From Candidatus Onthomonas avicola (GTDB lineage Bacteria; Bacillota; Clostridia; Oscillospirales; Oscillospiraceae), in contig DVJB01000061.1 of the NCBI GenBank assembly GCA_018710845.1, forward strand, positions 34,237 through 98,236: DNA of 64,000 nt. Direction: 5' to 3'. The translations under genes and the position numbers were made by a program. Numbering within the stretch: position 1 is the stretch's first letter; each line of letters begins with the position of its first letter. The notes under the pieces are model-generated. The model worked only from the letters and a program-made list of their open reading frames with translations, ran no database searches and was not told where the DNA came from. Below are positions 43,310 to 52,367 of the stretch, one piece after another.

Positions 43310-44634
43310 CAACGGAAGTCTTCCCCACCATCCCGAGGCTCTACACCGCCTTGGCACAGTGGCTGGCCTGCCTGCTGCTCATCCTGCACTACCACCGCCA
43401 GCGACGCCTGCATGGCCGGCGGCTGGTGCTGGTCAGCGCGCTGGCGCTGGCGGCGCTGGCGCTGGAGCTGGTGCTCACCGGCGGCCTGCCGGTGGCGTTC
43501 TGGATTCCGAGTATGATGGGGTCGGTGGCGCTGATGTACGCCTATCTTTCCGCCTGCCTTGATGTCTCCCCGGTCAGTGCGGGGTACTACTGCGTGCGCG
43601 CCTTCCTGCTCTCCGAGCTGGCCGCGTCACTGGAGTGGCAGCTCTACTACTACGGCGTGACCTATCTCGGCGTGCCCGCCGTGCCGTGGGTGGAGTGGAC
43701 GACGCTGGTGGTGATCTACGGCGCGGTGTTCTGGCTGGCCGTGCTGCTGGAGCGCCGGTGCAGCGACGATGGACGCAGCTACCCGGTGACTGCGCGGGAG
43801 CTGCTCTCCTGTGCCGCGATTGGGATCGCCGCCTTCTCCATCAGTAACCTGAGCTTCGTCTCATCAAACACGCCGTTCAGCGGCCGGGTGGCCCAGGAGG
43901 TCTACATTATCCGCACACTGGTGGATATCGGGGGTGTGGCGATCCTCTATGCCTACCACCTCCAGCGCCGCGAGCTGCGCCTGCGTTACGAGCGCGATGC
44001 GATTCAGAACGTCCTGCAGACGCAGTACACCCAGTACCGCCAGTCGCGCGAGAGCATCGACCTGATTAACCGGAAGTACCACGACCTGAAGCACCAGATC
44101 GCCGCCCTGCGCGCCGAGGGAGACCCCGCGCGCCGTGCCGCCTGGCTGGACGAGATGGAGAGCGATATCGCCGTCTACGAGGCGCAGAACAAGACGGGCA
44201 ACGGCGTGCTCGACACCGTCCTAACCGGCAAGAGCCTCTACTGCCAGAAGCACCAGGTCAACCTCACCTGCGTGGCGGACGGCTCGCTGCTGGACTTTAT
44301 GGACGTGATGGATATCTGTACCATCTTCGGCAACGCGCTGGACAACGCCATCGAGTCTGTCCTCCAGATTGCCGATAAGGACAAGCGGCTGATCCACCTG
44401 TCCGTGTCCGCGCAGCGCGGCTTTCTGCTCATCCAGGTGGAGAACTACTTTGAGGGGCACCTGGAGTTTCAGGAGGGCCTGCCGGTCAGCACGAAGGGGG
44501 ACAGCCGTTTCCACGGCTATGGCCTCAAGAGCATCCGATACTCCGCCGAGCGCTACGGGGGCACCCTGAGCGTGAGCGCGGAAAAGCAGTGGTTTAATCT
44601 GAATATTTTGATCCCGCTGAAACGCGCGGCCTGA
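43306..44634 (+). CDS. GHKL sensor histidine kinase (AgrC/NatK-like)
   Basis: 442 residues starting at GTG 43306, inside the regulator's stop. Six hydrophobic helices fill about residues 10-215 with no large extracellular domain, then a dimerisation helix with the phospho-acceptor His in NRKYHDLKHQIAALR (near 259), and a GHKL ATPase domain with FGNALDNAIE near 340 and GYGLKSIRYSAERYGG near 405. This is the agr/com class of kinase that usually senses peptides or membrane signals. No AgrB/AgrD gene is seen. A terminator follows. Confidence 0.9.
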   Translation: MTTEVFPTIPRLYTALAQWLACLLLILHYHRQRRLHGRRLVLVSALALAALALELVLTGGLPVAFWIPSMMGSVALMYAYLSACLDVSPVSAGYYCVRAFLLSELAASLEWQLYYYGVTYLGVPAVPWVEWTTLVVIYGAVFWLAVLLERRCSDDGRSYPVTARELLSCAAIGIAAFSISNLSFVSSNTPFSGRVAQEVYIIRTLVDIGGVAILYAYHLQRRELRLRYERDAIQNVLQTQYTQYRQSRESIDLINRKYHDLKHQIAALRAEGDPARRAAWLDEMESDIAVYEAQNKTGNGVLDTVLTGKSLYCQKHQVNLTCVADGSLLDFMDVMDICTIFGNALDNAIESVLQIADKDKRLIHLSVSAQRGFLLIQVENYFEGHLEFQEGLPVSTKGDSRFHGYGLKSIRYSAERYGGTLSVSAEKQWFNLNILIPLKRAA

Positions 44635-44672
44635 CAAACGGCTTGAATCGCGTGTGCTGCGGGGACATAGCA

Positions 44673-44713
44673 TCCCTGGACGTCAAAATGCACAAAAACG
44701 TCCGGGGATTTTT
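44673..44713 (+). terminator. Terminator of the two-component operon
   Basis: TCCCTGGACGT and ACGTCCGGGGA form an 11-bp stem (one G-U), followed by TTTTT. Confidence 0.85.
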
Positions 44714-44799
44714 GTATAACTTATGGATATTGCATGGCATCTTACGCAAGAAAATGAACAATTTGTGAAAAAAGACTTTTCTGCAAGCCGGAACTGTGC

Positions 44800-44805
44800 T
44801 ATACT
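44800..44805 (+). promoter_or_regulatory. -10 box for the GH3 cluster
   Basis: TATACT at 44800-44805, 51 bp before the first GH3 start. The sequence 17 bp upstream (TTTTCT) is a poor -35, so activation by a regulator is possible. Confidence 0.4.
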
Positions 44806-44855
44806 GTGCAATGCTTAGGAAGCGACTTTATGTAAAAGAAGGAGGAAAACAAACC

Positions 44856-47822
44856 ATGCTAGCAATCAACTGGAACGACGTATGGAATGTGGTCAGCCTG
44901 GTCTTACCCCACCTGATCGCCATCGTTGTTGCGCTCATCGTGATGATCGCAGTGATCGTCGCGGTGATGAAGCAGCCCAAGCCCCTCAAACGCCTCATCC
45001 GGGGCGAGGCGGGCGTGGCCTTCGTCCTGGTGGTCCTGATCGTGGTCAACCTGATGACTGGTCCGCTGGAGACCCTGCTCACGTCCGTGGCGGGCAAGCC
45101 CCTGCGCGAGATCAGCGAGGAGAGCACCACCACCGCCACCGAGCTGGCGGCGGAGATCATCGCGGAGGGCACCGTTCTCCTGGAGAACGAGGACAACCTG
45201 CTGCCTCTGGGCTCCGACATCACGCTGAACGTGTTCGGCTGGGCGTCCTACAGCCCTGTCTACGGCGGCACGGGTTCCGGCTCCCTGAACGCGTCCTATC
45301 CCACCACCACCCTGATCGACGGCCTGAATCAGGCCGGCATCAGCACCAACACCGAGCTGACCGACTTCTACGCCGAGTACTGCGCCAGCCGTCCCTCCGT
45401 GTCCATGGGCGCCCAGGACTGGACGCTGCCCGAGCCCAACGTGAACCTGTACACCGATGAGATGATGACCAGCGCCAAGGAGTTCTCCGACACCGCGATG
45501 GTGGTCATCGGCCGTGTCGGCGGCGAGGGCGCGGACCTGCCCACCGACATGATGTCGGTAGTGAATGGTACCTGGATGAGTGAAAATACTCAGGGCGGCC
45601 TGAGCGCTTACTACAACGGCACCTACAACGAAGACCTCAACGAGGGCGCTGACTGGGACGAGGGCGACCACTTCCTGCAGCTGTCCAACCGCGAAGAGGA
45701 CCTGCTCGACCTGGTGTGCGAGAACTTTGACAACGTCATCGTCCTCTACAACGGCGCCAACCCCTTCGAGCTGGGCTTCGTGGAGGAATATCCCCAGATC
45801 AAGAGCGTCCTCTGGTGCGCCGGCGCCGGTCAGCCCGGCTTCACCGGCCTGGGCCAGGTGCTCTCCGGCGCGGCGAACCCCTCCGGCAAGCTGATCGACA
45901 CCTATGTGTACGACCTGACCACCACCCCGACCTGGAACAACTTTGGTAACTTCGGTTACACCAATATGGAAGAGTTCCGCTGCACCGCTGGCTTCAGCGA
46001 GGACGGCGTCCCCACCTTCGTCAACTACAACGAGGGCATCTATGTCGGCTACAAGTTCTATGAGACCGCCGCAGCCGAGGGCCTGATCAACTATGAGGAG
46101 ACCGTCCAGTATCCCTTCGGCTATGGCATGAGCTACACCTCCTTCACCCAGGAGATGCAGAACTTCGCCTTTGACGGGACCAACGTCACCTTCGACGTCG
46201 TCGTCACCAACACCGGCTCGGTCGCCGGCAAGGACGTGGTCGAGGTTTACTACAACCCGCCTTACACCAACGGCGGCATTGAGAAGGCGTCTGCCAACCT
46301 GATCGACTTCGGCAAGACCGGCCTGCTCGAGCCGAACGCCTCTGAGACTATCAGCTTCAGCATCGCGGCGGAAGATTTCGCTTCCTATGACTATCAGACC
46401 GCCGGCTGCTATGTGCTGGAGGCGGGCGACTATGTCATCTCCATCAACGCTGACTCTCACACCGTTCTCGACTCCGAGACCTTCTCCATCGAGAGCCCCA
46501 TCACCTATGACGAGAACAACAAGCGCGAGAGCGATCAGGTCGCCGCTGTCAACCAGTTCGACTTCGCCCGCGGTGAGTTCACCGTCCTCTCCCGCGCCGA
46601 CGGCTTTGCCAACTATGATGAGGCGACCGCCGCTCCCACCAACTTTGAGATGGATGAGGAGTCCAAGGCCGGCTTCTATCACACCAGCTATGTGAACGAC
46701 GACAGCGCCTCCATCGCCGATGAGGACCCGGATGCCGAGCCCATCACCACCGGCGCGGACAACGGACTGCAGCTCGCCGACCTGCGCGGCGTGGCCTATG
46801 ACGATCCGCAGTGGGATCTGCTGCTCGACCAGCTCACCCTGGAGGAGATGACCGACCTGATTGCCCTGGGCGGTTATCAGACTCTGGCCATTGAGTCCAT
46901 CGGCAAGTACCGCACGAACGACTGCGACGGCCCGGCCTCCATCAACAACAACTTCACCGGTCAGGGCTCCGTCGGCTTCCCGGCTGGCGTCATGATCGCC
47001 GCCACCTGGAGCAAGGACATCGCCTATCGCTTCGGCTCCTCCATCGGCGACATGGCCAACCAGATGGACACCGCCGGCTGGTATGCCCCAGCGATGAACA
47101 TCCACCGCAACGCCTTCGCCGGCCGTAACTTCGAGTACTACTCCGAGGACGGCGTCCTCTCTGGCATAATCGCCTCCCAGGGCGCGATGGGCGCCGCTCA
47201 GTACGGTGTGTACGCCTACCTGAAGCACTTCGCCCTCAACGACCAGGAGGGTAACCGGAACACCATGCTCTGCACCTGGGCGGACGAGCAGACCATCCGT
47301 GAGATCTATCTGAAGCCCTTCGAGATCTGCGTGAAGGACAACGTCGAGATGGGCGGCGCCACCGCCGGCTATCCTCTGGCCATCATGTCCTCCTTCAACT
47401 ACATCGGCAACCGCTGGACCGGCGGCTGCAACGAGCTGTGCAACGTCGTCCTGCGCGATGAGTGGGGACTTCAGGGCATGGTCCTGACCGACTATTTCGG
47501 CGTGTACGGCTACATGAACGCCGACCAGGCCATCCGCAACGGCACCGACTTCTGCCTGGTCAACTATGAGACCGAGACCAGCCGGGTTCGCTTCCAGGAG
47601 ACCAACGGCGCGCAGCAGGCGATGCGCACTGCCACCAAGAATATCCTCTACACTGTGGTCAACAGCCGCCAGTACAGCGAGGATGGCATCGCTTACTCCC
47701 TGACCCCGAACCGCTGGGAGACCATCCTGACCGGCGTCAACATCGGCGTGGGTGTGGTTCTGGCCGCCTGGGAAGTGCTGCTGATTGTCAACTACATGAA
47801 GCGCAAGAAGGCCGCGAAGTAA
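44856..47822 (+). CDS. Membrane-anchored GH3-type protein with permuted domains
   Basis: 988 residues. Two N-terminal membrane helices (about 13-35, 47-67) precede a GH3 C-terminal (alpha/beta) domain at about 95-440 (ELAAEIIAEGTVLLENEDNL), a fibronectin-III-like segment at 460-560, and only then the GH3 N-terminal barrel at about 690-920 with MNIHRNAFAGRNFEYYSED, AYLKHFALND and LTDYFGV (nucleophile D near 878). A last helix (955-978) and a basic tail anchor the other end. This order is the reverse of ordinary GH3 enzymes. GGAGGAAAA precedes ATG 44856. It is probably a cell-surface beta-glycosidase; the linkage is unknown. Confidence 0.85.
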   Translation: MLAINWNDVWNVVSLVLPHLIAIVVALIVMIAVIVAVMKQPKPLKRLIRGEAGVAFVLVVLIVVNLMTGPLETLLTSVAGKPLREISEESTTTATELAAEIIAEGTVLLENEDNLLPLGSDITLNVFGWASYSPVYGGTGSGSLNASYPTTTLIDGLNQAGISTNTELTDFYAEYCASRPSVSMGAQDWTLPEPNVNLYTDEMMTSAKEFSDTAMVVIGRVGGEGADLPTDMMSVVNGTWMSENTQGGLSAYYNGTYNEDLNEGADWDEGDHFLQLSNREEDLLDLVCENFDNVIVLYNGANPFELGFVEEYPQIKSVLWCAGAGQPGFTGLGQVLSGAANPSGKLIDTYVYDLTTTPTWNNFGNFGYTNMEEFRCTAGFSEDGVPTFVNYNEGIYVGYKFYETAAAEGLINYEETVQYPFGYGMSYTSFTQEMQNFAFDGTNVTFDVVVTNTGSVAGKDVVEVYYNPPYTNGGIEKASANLIDFGKTGLLEPNASETISFSIAAEDFASYDYQTAGCYVLEAGDYVISINADSHTVLDSETFSIESPITYDENNKRESDQVAAVNQFDFARGEFTVLSRADGFANYDEATAAPTNFEMDEESKAGFYHTSYVNDDSASIADEDPDAEPITTGADNGLQLADLRGVAYDDPQWDLLLDQLTLEEMTDLIALGGYQTLAIESIGKYRTNDCDGPASINNNFTGQGSVGFPAGVMIAATWSKDIAYRFGSSIGDMANQMDTAGWYAPAMNIHRNAFAGRNFEYYSEDGVLSGIIASQGAMGAAQYGVYAYLKHFALNDQEGNRNTMLCTWADEQTIREIYLKPFEICVKDNVEMGGATAGYPLAIMSSFNYIGNRWTGGCNELCNVVLRDEWGLQGMVLTDYFGVYGYMNADQAIRNGTDFCLVNYETETSRVRFQETNGAQQAMRTATKNILYTVVNSRQYSEDGIAYSLTPNRWETILTGVNIGVGVVLAAWEVLLIVNYMKRKKAAK

Positions 47823-47860
47823 TTCAAGGCAATCGTATCCTGCGTCCCTGCAAGCTTTTC

Positions 47861-47889
47861 GGCTCCCCGGTCCAACCGGCCGGGGAGCC
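47861..47889. other. First hairpin after the permuted GH3 gene
   Basis: GGCTCCCCGG and CCGGGGAGCC form a 10-bp perfect stem. A second stem, CACATCCG with GGATGTG, follows around 47891-47915. Confidence 0.55.
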
Positions 47890-47916
47890 CCCACATCCGC
47901 CGCCTGACGGATGTGG

Positions 47917-47956
47917 GCCTGTCCAAGAGGCCCGGCAACGGGCTTTTTGGACAGGC
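47917..47956 (+). terminator. Nested terminator-like hairpin between the two GH3 genes
   Basis: GCCTGTCCAA pairs with TTGGACAGGC; nested inside is GCCCG-GCAA-CGGGC followed by TTTTT. The inner hairpin could end transcripts while the outer stem would bury its T run, so partial read-through into the second GH3 gene is plausible. Confidence 0.6.
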
Positions 47957-48009
47957 TGGACCGGACCTGTCCGGGCGAGAACTGTATCAACGTGTAGAGG
48001 GAGGATATC

Positions 48010-50436
48010 ATGCTGAAACATCAAGACCTGATTGAACAAATGACATTGGAGGAGAAATGTTATCTGCTCTCCGGACGGGATTTCTGGGCCAGCAGAAGCG
48101 TTTCGCGCCTGGGCGTGCCGAGCATGAGCATGTCCGACGGACCGCACGGCCTGCGCAAGCAGGAGGGCTCCGGTGACCAGCTGGGCCTGAACCCGTCTGC
48201 GCCGGCGACCTGCTTCCCCACCGCGGCGACCGTCGCCAACTCCTGGGACCCGGCGCTGGGCGAGGAGATCGGCAAGCTGCTGGGCGAAGAGGCGGTCTCC
48301 CAGGATGTGTCGGTTGTCCTCGGCCCCGGACTGAACATCAAGCGCAGCCCTCTGTGCGGCCGTAACTTTGAGTACTTCTCTGAGGACCCCTATCTGGCCG
48401 GCAAGATGGCGGCCGGCTATGTCCGCGGCATCCAGTCCAAGGGCGTCGCCGCCTGCCCGAAGCACTTCGCCTGCAACTCGCAGGAGCTGCGGCGCATGGC
48501 CTCCAACTCCGTCGTGGACGAGCGGACCCTGCGGGAGATCTACCTGACCGGCTTTGAGATCGCCGTCAAGGAGAGCGACCCGCTGGCGCTGATGACCTCT
48601 TACAACCAGGTCAACGGCGTCTACGCCAACGAGAACCGCCACCTGCTGCGCGAGATCCTGAAGGACGAGTGGGGCTTCAACGGATACGTCGTCTCCGACT
48701 GGGGCGGCTCGAACGACCACGTCGCCGGCGTGCTGGCCGGCTCTCACCTGGAGATGCCCACCAGCGGCGGCGACTCCGACCCCGAGCTGATCGAGGCGGT
48801 CCAGAGCGGCAAGGTCCCGGAGGAGTGGCTGAACACCATCGTGGACGAGTTCCTCGACGTGGTCCTGCGCACGCACCCGGCTGTGGCCGAGGGGCAGGGC
48901 AAGCCCTTTGACAAGGAGGCTCACCACGCCGCCGCCCGCCGCGCCAGCGAGCAGTCGGTCGTTCTGCTGAAGAATGAGGACGGGATTCTCCCCCTGTCCG
49001 CCGGCACCCGCGTCGCCCTGATCGGCGACTTTGCCGAGACGCCGCGCTATCAGGGCGCCGGCTCCTCCGTGGTCAACCCGATCAAGCTGGAGAGCACGAA
49101 GGACGTCATCGGCGACAGCGGGCTGGACTGCATCGGCTTTGCCCGCGGCTACACCCGTACCGGCGGTCCGGACGCCGCGCTGCAGGAGGAGGCCTGCCAG
49201 CTGGCTGAAAAGGCGGACGTGGTCCTGCTGTGCATCGGCCTGGACGAGATCTCCGAGGCGGAGGGCCTGGACCGGAAGCATATGCGCATCCCCGACTGCC
49301 AGATTCAGCTCCTGGAGGCCCTGGCCCGGGTGAACCAGAAGATCGTCGTTATTTTCTCCGGCGGCTCCGCCGTTGAGATGCCCTGGCTGGGCAGCTGCAA
49401 GGCACTGGTGCACGGCTATCTGTGCGGCCAGGCGGGCGCGGCCGGCGTGCTCAACGTCGTCACCGGCAAGGTCAACCCCTCCGGCCGTCTGGCGGAGAGC
49501 TATCCCATCCGCTATGAGGATGTCTCCTCTGAGCCGTATTTCCCCAGCGAACAGCGCTCCTCCGAGTATCGCGAGAGCGTCTATGTCGGCTATCGCTACT
49601 ATGAGACGGCGAATGTGCCCGTCCTCTTCCCGTTTGGCTTTGGCCTGAGCTACACCACCTTTGCCTATTCCGACCTGAAGGTCACCGGGAAGCAGGCCAC
49701 CTTCACCCTCAAGAACACCGGCGTGGTGGACGGCGCGGAGGTCGCGCAGCTCTATGTTTCCCGCACCGATGGAAAGGTGTTCCGCCCGGTCAAGGAGCTC
49801 AAGGGCTTCCAGAAGGTCTTCCTGAAGGCGGGAGAGAGCAAGAAGGTCACCATCCCGCTTGACGACAAGGCGTTCCGCTACTTCAACGTCAAGACCAACC
49901 GCTTTGAGATCGAGGGCGGCACCTATCAGGTGATGATCGGCGCGTCTGTGGCTGACATTAAGCTCAGCGCCCCCATCGAGGTGAAGGGCACGGACGCCCC
50001 GCTGCCGTACGACCCGGCGACCCTGCCGAGCTACTACTCCGGCAAGATCACCGCCGTCTCCGACGCGGAGTATGAGACGCTTTACGGCGGCCCGGTTCCG
50101 GACGGCCATTGGAACTCCGGCGGCCTGCTGGAGATGAACGACGCGCTGTGCCAGATGTACTACGCGAAGAACCCGATCGCCCGCCTGGTCTATAAGATTC
50201 TGACCAGCCTGATCGAGAAGGCAGAGGCCAAGGGCAAGCCCGACCTGAACCTCCTGTTCATCTACAATATGCCCTTCCGCGGCATCGCCAAGATGACCGG
50301 CGGCGCGTGCACGATGGAGATGGCGGAGGGCATCCTGACCATGGTCAACGGCCACTTCTTCAAGGGCGTAGGAAAGGTGCTGGGCGGCCTGGGCCGTGCC
50401 GGCAAGAAGCAGAAGAAAGCCAGCGAGATGAAGTGA
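48010..50436 (+). CDS. Beta-glucosidase-type glycoside hydrolase family 3
   Basis: 808 residues, no signal peptide, so cytosolic. Conventional order: GH3 barrel at 1-300 (LGVPSMSMSDGPHGLRKQ, PKHFACNSQE, VVSDWGGSND with the nucleophile D near 230), C-terminal domain at about 315-550 (SVVLLKNEDGILPL, GVLNVVTGKVNPSGRLAESYP), fibronectin-III-like domain at about 560-665, and a clostridial C-terminal extension of about 140 residues ending in a basic Lys-rich tail. It likely hydrolyses imported beta-glucosides. GAGGGAGG precedes ATG 48010. Confidence 0.92.
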   Translation: MLKHQDLIEQMTLEEKCYLLSGRDFWASRSVSRLGVPSMSMSDGPHGLRKQEGSGDQLGLNPSAPATCFPTAATVANSWDPALGEEIGKLLGEEAVSQDVSVVLGPGLNIKRSPLCGRNFEYFSEDPYLAGKMAAGYVRGIQSKGVAACPKHFACNSQELRRMASNSVVDERTLREIYLTGFEIAVKESDPLALMTSYNQVNGVYANENRHLLREILKDEWGFNGYVVSDWGGSNDHVAGVLAGSHLEMPTSGGDSDPELIEAVQSGKVPEEWLNTIVDEFLDVVLRTHPAVAEGQGKPFDKEAHHAAARRASEQSVVLLKNEDGILPLSAGTRVALIGDFAETPRYQGAGSSVVNPIKLESTKDVIGDSGLDCIGFARGYTRTGGPDAALQEEACQLAEKADVVLLCIGLDEISEAEGLDRKHMRIPDCQIQLLEALARVNQKIVVIFSGGSAVEMPWLGSCKALVHGYLCGQAGAAGVLNVVTGKVNPSGRLAESYPIRYEDVSSEPYFPSEQRSSEYRESVYVGYRYYETANVPVLFPFGFGLSYTTFAYSDLKVTGKQATFTLKNTGVVDGAEVAQLYVSRTDGKVFRPVKELKGFQKVFLKAGESKKVTIPLDDKAFRYFNVKTNRFEIEGGTYQVMIGASVADIKLSAPIEVKGTDAPLPYDPATLPSYYSGKITAVSDAEYETLYGGPVPDGHWNSGGLLEMNDALCQMYYAKNPIARLVYKILTSLIEKAEAKGKPDLNLLFIYNMPFRGIAKMTGGACTMEMAEGILTMVNGHFFKGVGKVLGGLGRAGKKQKKASEMK

Positions 50437-50457
50437 GAATTTGAGGAGGAATGTGCA

Positions 50458-51042
50458 ATGAGTTTTTTCAGTAATTTTGCGGAGAAGCACCCCAAGGCAG
50501 CCCAGTGGATCCGGGAGGGCGGACTGTTCCTGATTTTCAGCTATGTGGTCACCTTTATTAAGATGCTGCTGCTGATGTTCCTGCCGGCGTTCTATCGCGG
50601 CCTGGTGGGCGATGCGGAGTGGCTCTGGCCCGGGATTCCGGTCTCCCTGTTCGGCGTGGACTTCAGCCTGGCCATCATCGGCAACGACCTGGCCAGCGGC
50701 GGCCTGGCGTACACCCTGGCCAACCTGACGGCCATCGTCTTCGGCGAGTGCATCAACTTCCCCCTCCAGCGCAACGTGACCTTCAAGAGCCATGGACCTG
50801 TGGTCCCGCAGATTATCTGCCACGCGGTGGCGACCGTGGCGGTGTTCCTGGTCATGAACCTCTTCACCTGCGTCTGGAACCCGGTCACCAATGCGCTGAT
50901 TGCCAACGAGGCCCTGCGCAACACTATCCAGAGCATCGTGACCACCGTGGTCACCGGCGGCGTGGCGATGATCATCATCTTTGCCGTGGACAAGACCATC
51001 TTTGCCCCCGGCTTTGGCAAGAAGGACGCGCAGAAGAGCTGA
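50458..51042 (+). CDS. GtrA-like membrane protein
   Basis: 194 residues with four hydrophobic helices. The segment GECINFPLQRNVTFKSHG resembles the NF-x-x-x-R-x-x-x-F motif between helices 2 and 3 of GtrA proteins, which help move lipid-linked sugars across the membrane. It is longer than standard GtrA because of a loop between helices 1 and 2. GGAGGAA precedes ATG 50458, 21 bp after the beta-glucosidase gene, so it belongs to the same unit. Its link to the GH3 enzymes is inferred from position only. Confidence 0.65.
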   Translation: MSFFSNFAEKHPKAAQWIREGGLFLIFSYVVTFIKMLLLMFLPAFYRGLVGDAEWLWPGIPVSLFGVDFSLAIIGNDLASGGLAYTLANLTAIVFGECINFPLQRNVTFKSHGPVVPQIICHAVATVAVFLVMNLFTCVWNPVTNALIANEALRNTIQSIVTTVVTGGVAMIIIFAVDKTIFAPGFGKKDAQKS

Positions 51043-51071
51043 TTGCTCCTGTTGTTCCCTGACAGATGAAA

Positions 51072-51115
51072 CAGCCGGAAATCGGATTTGCTGTCCGATT
51101 TCCGGCTGCTTTTTG
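51072..51115. terminator. Bidirectional terminator
   Basis: CAGCCGGAAATCGGA and TCCGATTTCCGGCTG form a perfect 15-bp stem followed by CTTTTTG. It separates the convergent GtrA-like and YibE/F genes. Confidence 0.92.
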
Positions 51116-51119
51116 CGCT

Positions 51120-52292
51120 TCACACCTGTTCGGCGGATTCCGGTTTGGCCGGAGCGGCGTCGGCCCGGCGGCCGCGGGTGAGCAGGATGCCGCTGGTGAG
51201 GGCGGTGAGCGGCGCGACAGTACACAGGCCAAAGCTGCCGACCACCGTGTGCAGAATCTCAGAGGCGACGTATTTCAGATTAAAGATGGTGGACAGCGGC
51301 GTGCCCTGCGCCATAAAGACCATCATCAGGGCAATAAAGCCGCCCGAATAGGCCAGCAGGAGGGTGGTGGTCTGGGTGCCGAGGGCAGCCCGGCCCACCG
51401 TCATGCCGGAGCGCACCGCCTCGCGCCAGCCGATTTCCGGCTTTTTCTCCACCACCTCGTGTACGGCGGAGGTGATATCCACTGCCAGATCCATCACCGC
51501 CCCGGAGGCGCCGATGAAGATGCTGGCCATAAAGATCTGGGTCAGGTCGAGATACTGATAGCCGGCATAGAGCAGGCTCTCGGAGTAGCTCATCACCGCT
51601 CCGTGGATTTTGAAAGAGGTGGTGAACAGGATGCCGGTGATGCAGGTCACCGCGATGCCGAGGGCGCACCCGGCGATGGCGGCGAGGGCGCGCCGGTCAA
51701 AGCCGTAGACCATGGTCACCACCGCCACCGTGATGAGCAGCACTACGCCGAGGCCCACCCAGACCGGATTCCAGCCGCGCAGGAAGCAGGGGACCAGCAC
51801 CTTCCAGATGGTCAGGATCGCCAGCACAAAGGACAGCAGCGCCCGCAGGCCGGTCTGCCCGGCAAAGAGGAGGAGCAGGGCGCAGAACAGCCCGGCCAGC
51901 AGCAGCTCACCGGGGACGCGGTAGTGGTCGATCATGCTGACAGAGAGGATCTCCTCCCCGTCGTAGTTGATGCGCACCAGCGCGGTGTCTCCCACCTCAA
52001 AGACCTTGTCCTGTTCCAGTGAGCCGTTGAGCATATTGACGCCGGTGGCCGTCTGCCCCGCGAACAGGCCGGACTGAATTTCCAGCTCGCAGCGCTGCTC
52101 GCCGCTGCGCACCAGACCGGTGTCAATAATGGTGGAGTTGTCGCAGGAGAGGACGCGGGCCGGCTGAATATCCGACTCCTGATAGACCAGCGCGTCCTCA
52201 TAGCCGGTCGGCAGCCAGATCAGGACTGCGATTAAAATCAGGCAGAGAAGTACCGGCAGATGGTAGCCCCACCGCCGCTGGAGATGTTTCAT
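51120..52292 (-). CDS. YibE/F-family membrane protein
   Basis: 390 residues. One N-terminal helix, an extracytoplasmic domain of about 100 residues (QPARVLSCDNSTIIDTGLV), then seven or so helices with the YibE/F core MASIFIGASGAVMDLAVDITSAVHEV and TTLLLAYSGGFIALMMVF. The family is a conserved putative permease of unknown substrate in Firmicutes. GGGAGGATAG precedes ATG 52292. It lies downstream of the alkaline phosphatase gene on the same strand, with a hairpin between them. Confidence 0.85.
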   Translation of the reverse strand: MKHLQRRWGYHLPVLLCLILIAVLIWLPTGYEDALVYQESDIQPARVLSCDNSTIIDTGLVRSGEQRCELEIQSGLFAGQTATGVNMLNGSLEQDKVFEVGDTALVRINYDGEEILSVSMIDHYRVPGELLLAGLFCALLLLFAGQTGLRALLSFVLAILTIWKVLVPCFLRGWNPVWVGLGVVLLITVAVVTMVYGFDRRALAAIAGCALGIAVTCITGILFTTSFKIHGAVMSYSESLLYAGYQYLDLTQIFMASIFIGASGAVMDLAVDITSAVHEVVEKKPEIGWREAVRSGMTVGRAALGTQTTTLLLAYSGGFIALMMVFMAQGTPLSTIFNLKYVASEILHTVVGSFGLCTVAPLTALTSGILLTRGRRADAAPAKPESAEQV

Positions 52293-52311
52293 CGTTGTTT
52301 CTATCCTCCCA

Positions 52312-52343
52312 AAAGATTTGCCGCGCCGGCGAACCGGCGCGGC
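52312..52343 (-). terminator. Terminator of the alkaline phosphatase gene
   Basis: On the minus strand, GCCGCGCCGG-TTCG-CCGGCGCGGC (10-bp stem, stable TTCG loop) followed by AAATCTTTT. Confidence 0.7.
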
Positions 52344-52367
52344 AGCTTGATCGGTGGTATGCGTGGC

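Noticed and set aside
44635-44855. LytTR binding repeats before the GH3 cluster
   Set aside because: No pair of suitably spaced direct repeats could be made out, so control by the adjacent regulator remains unproven.
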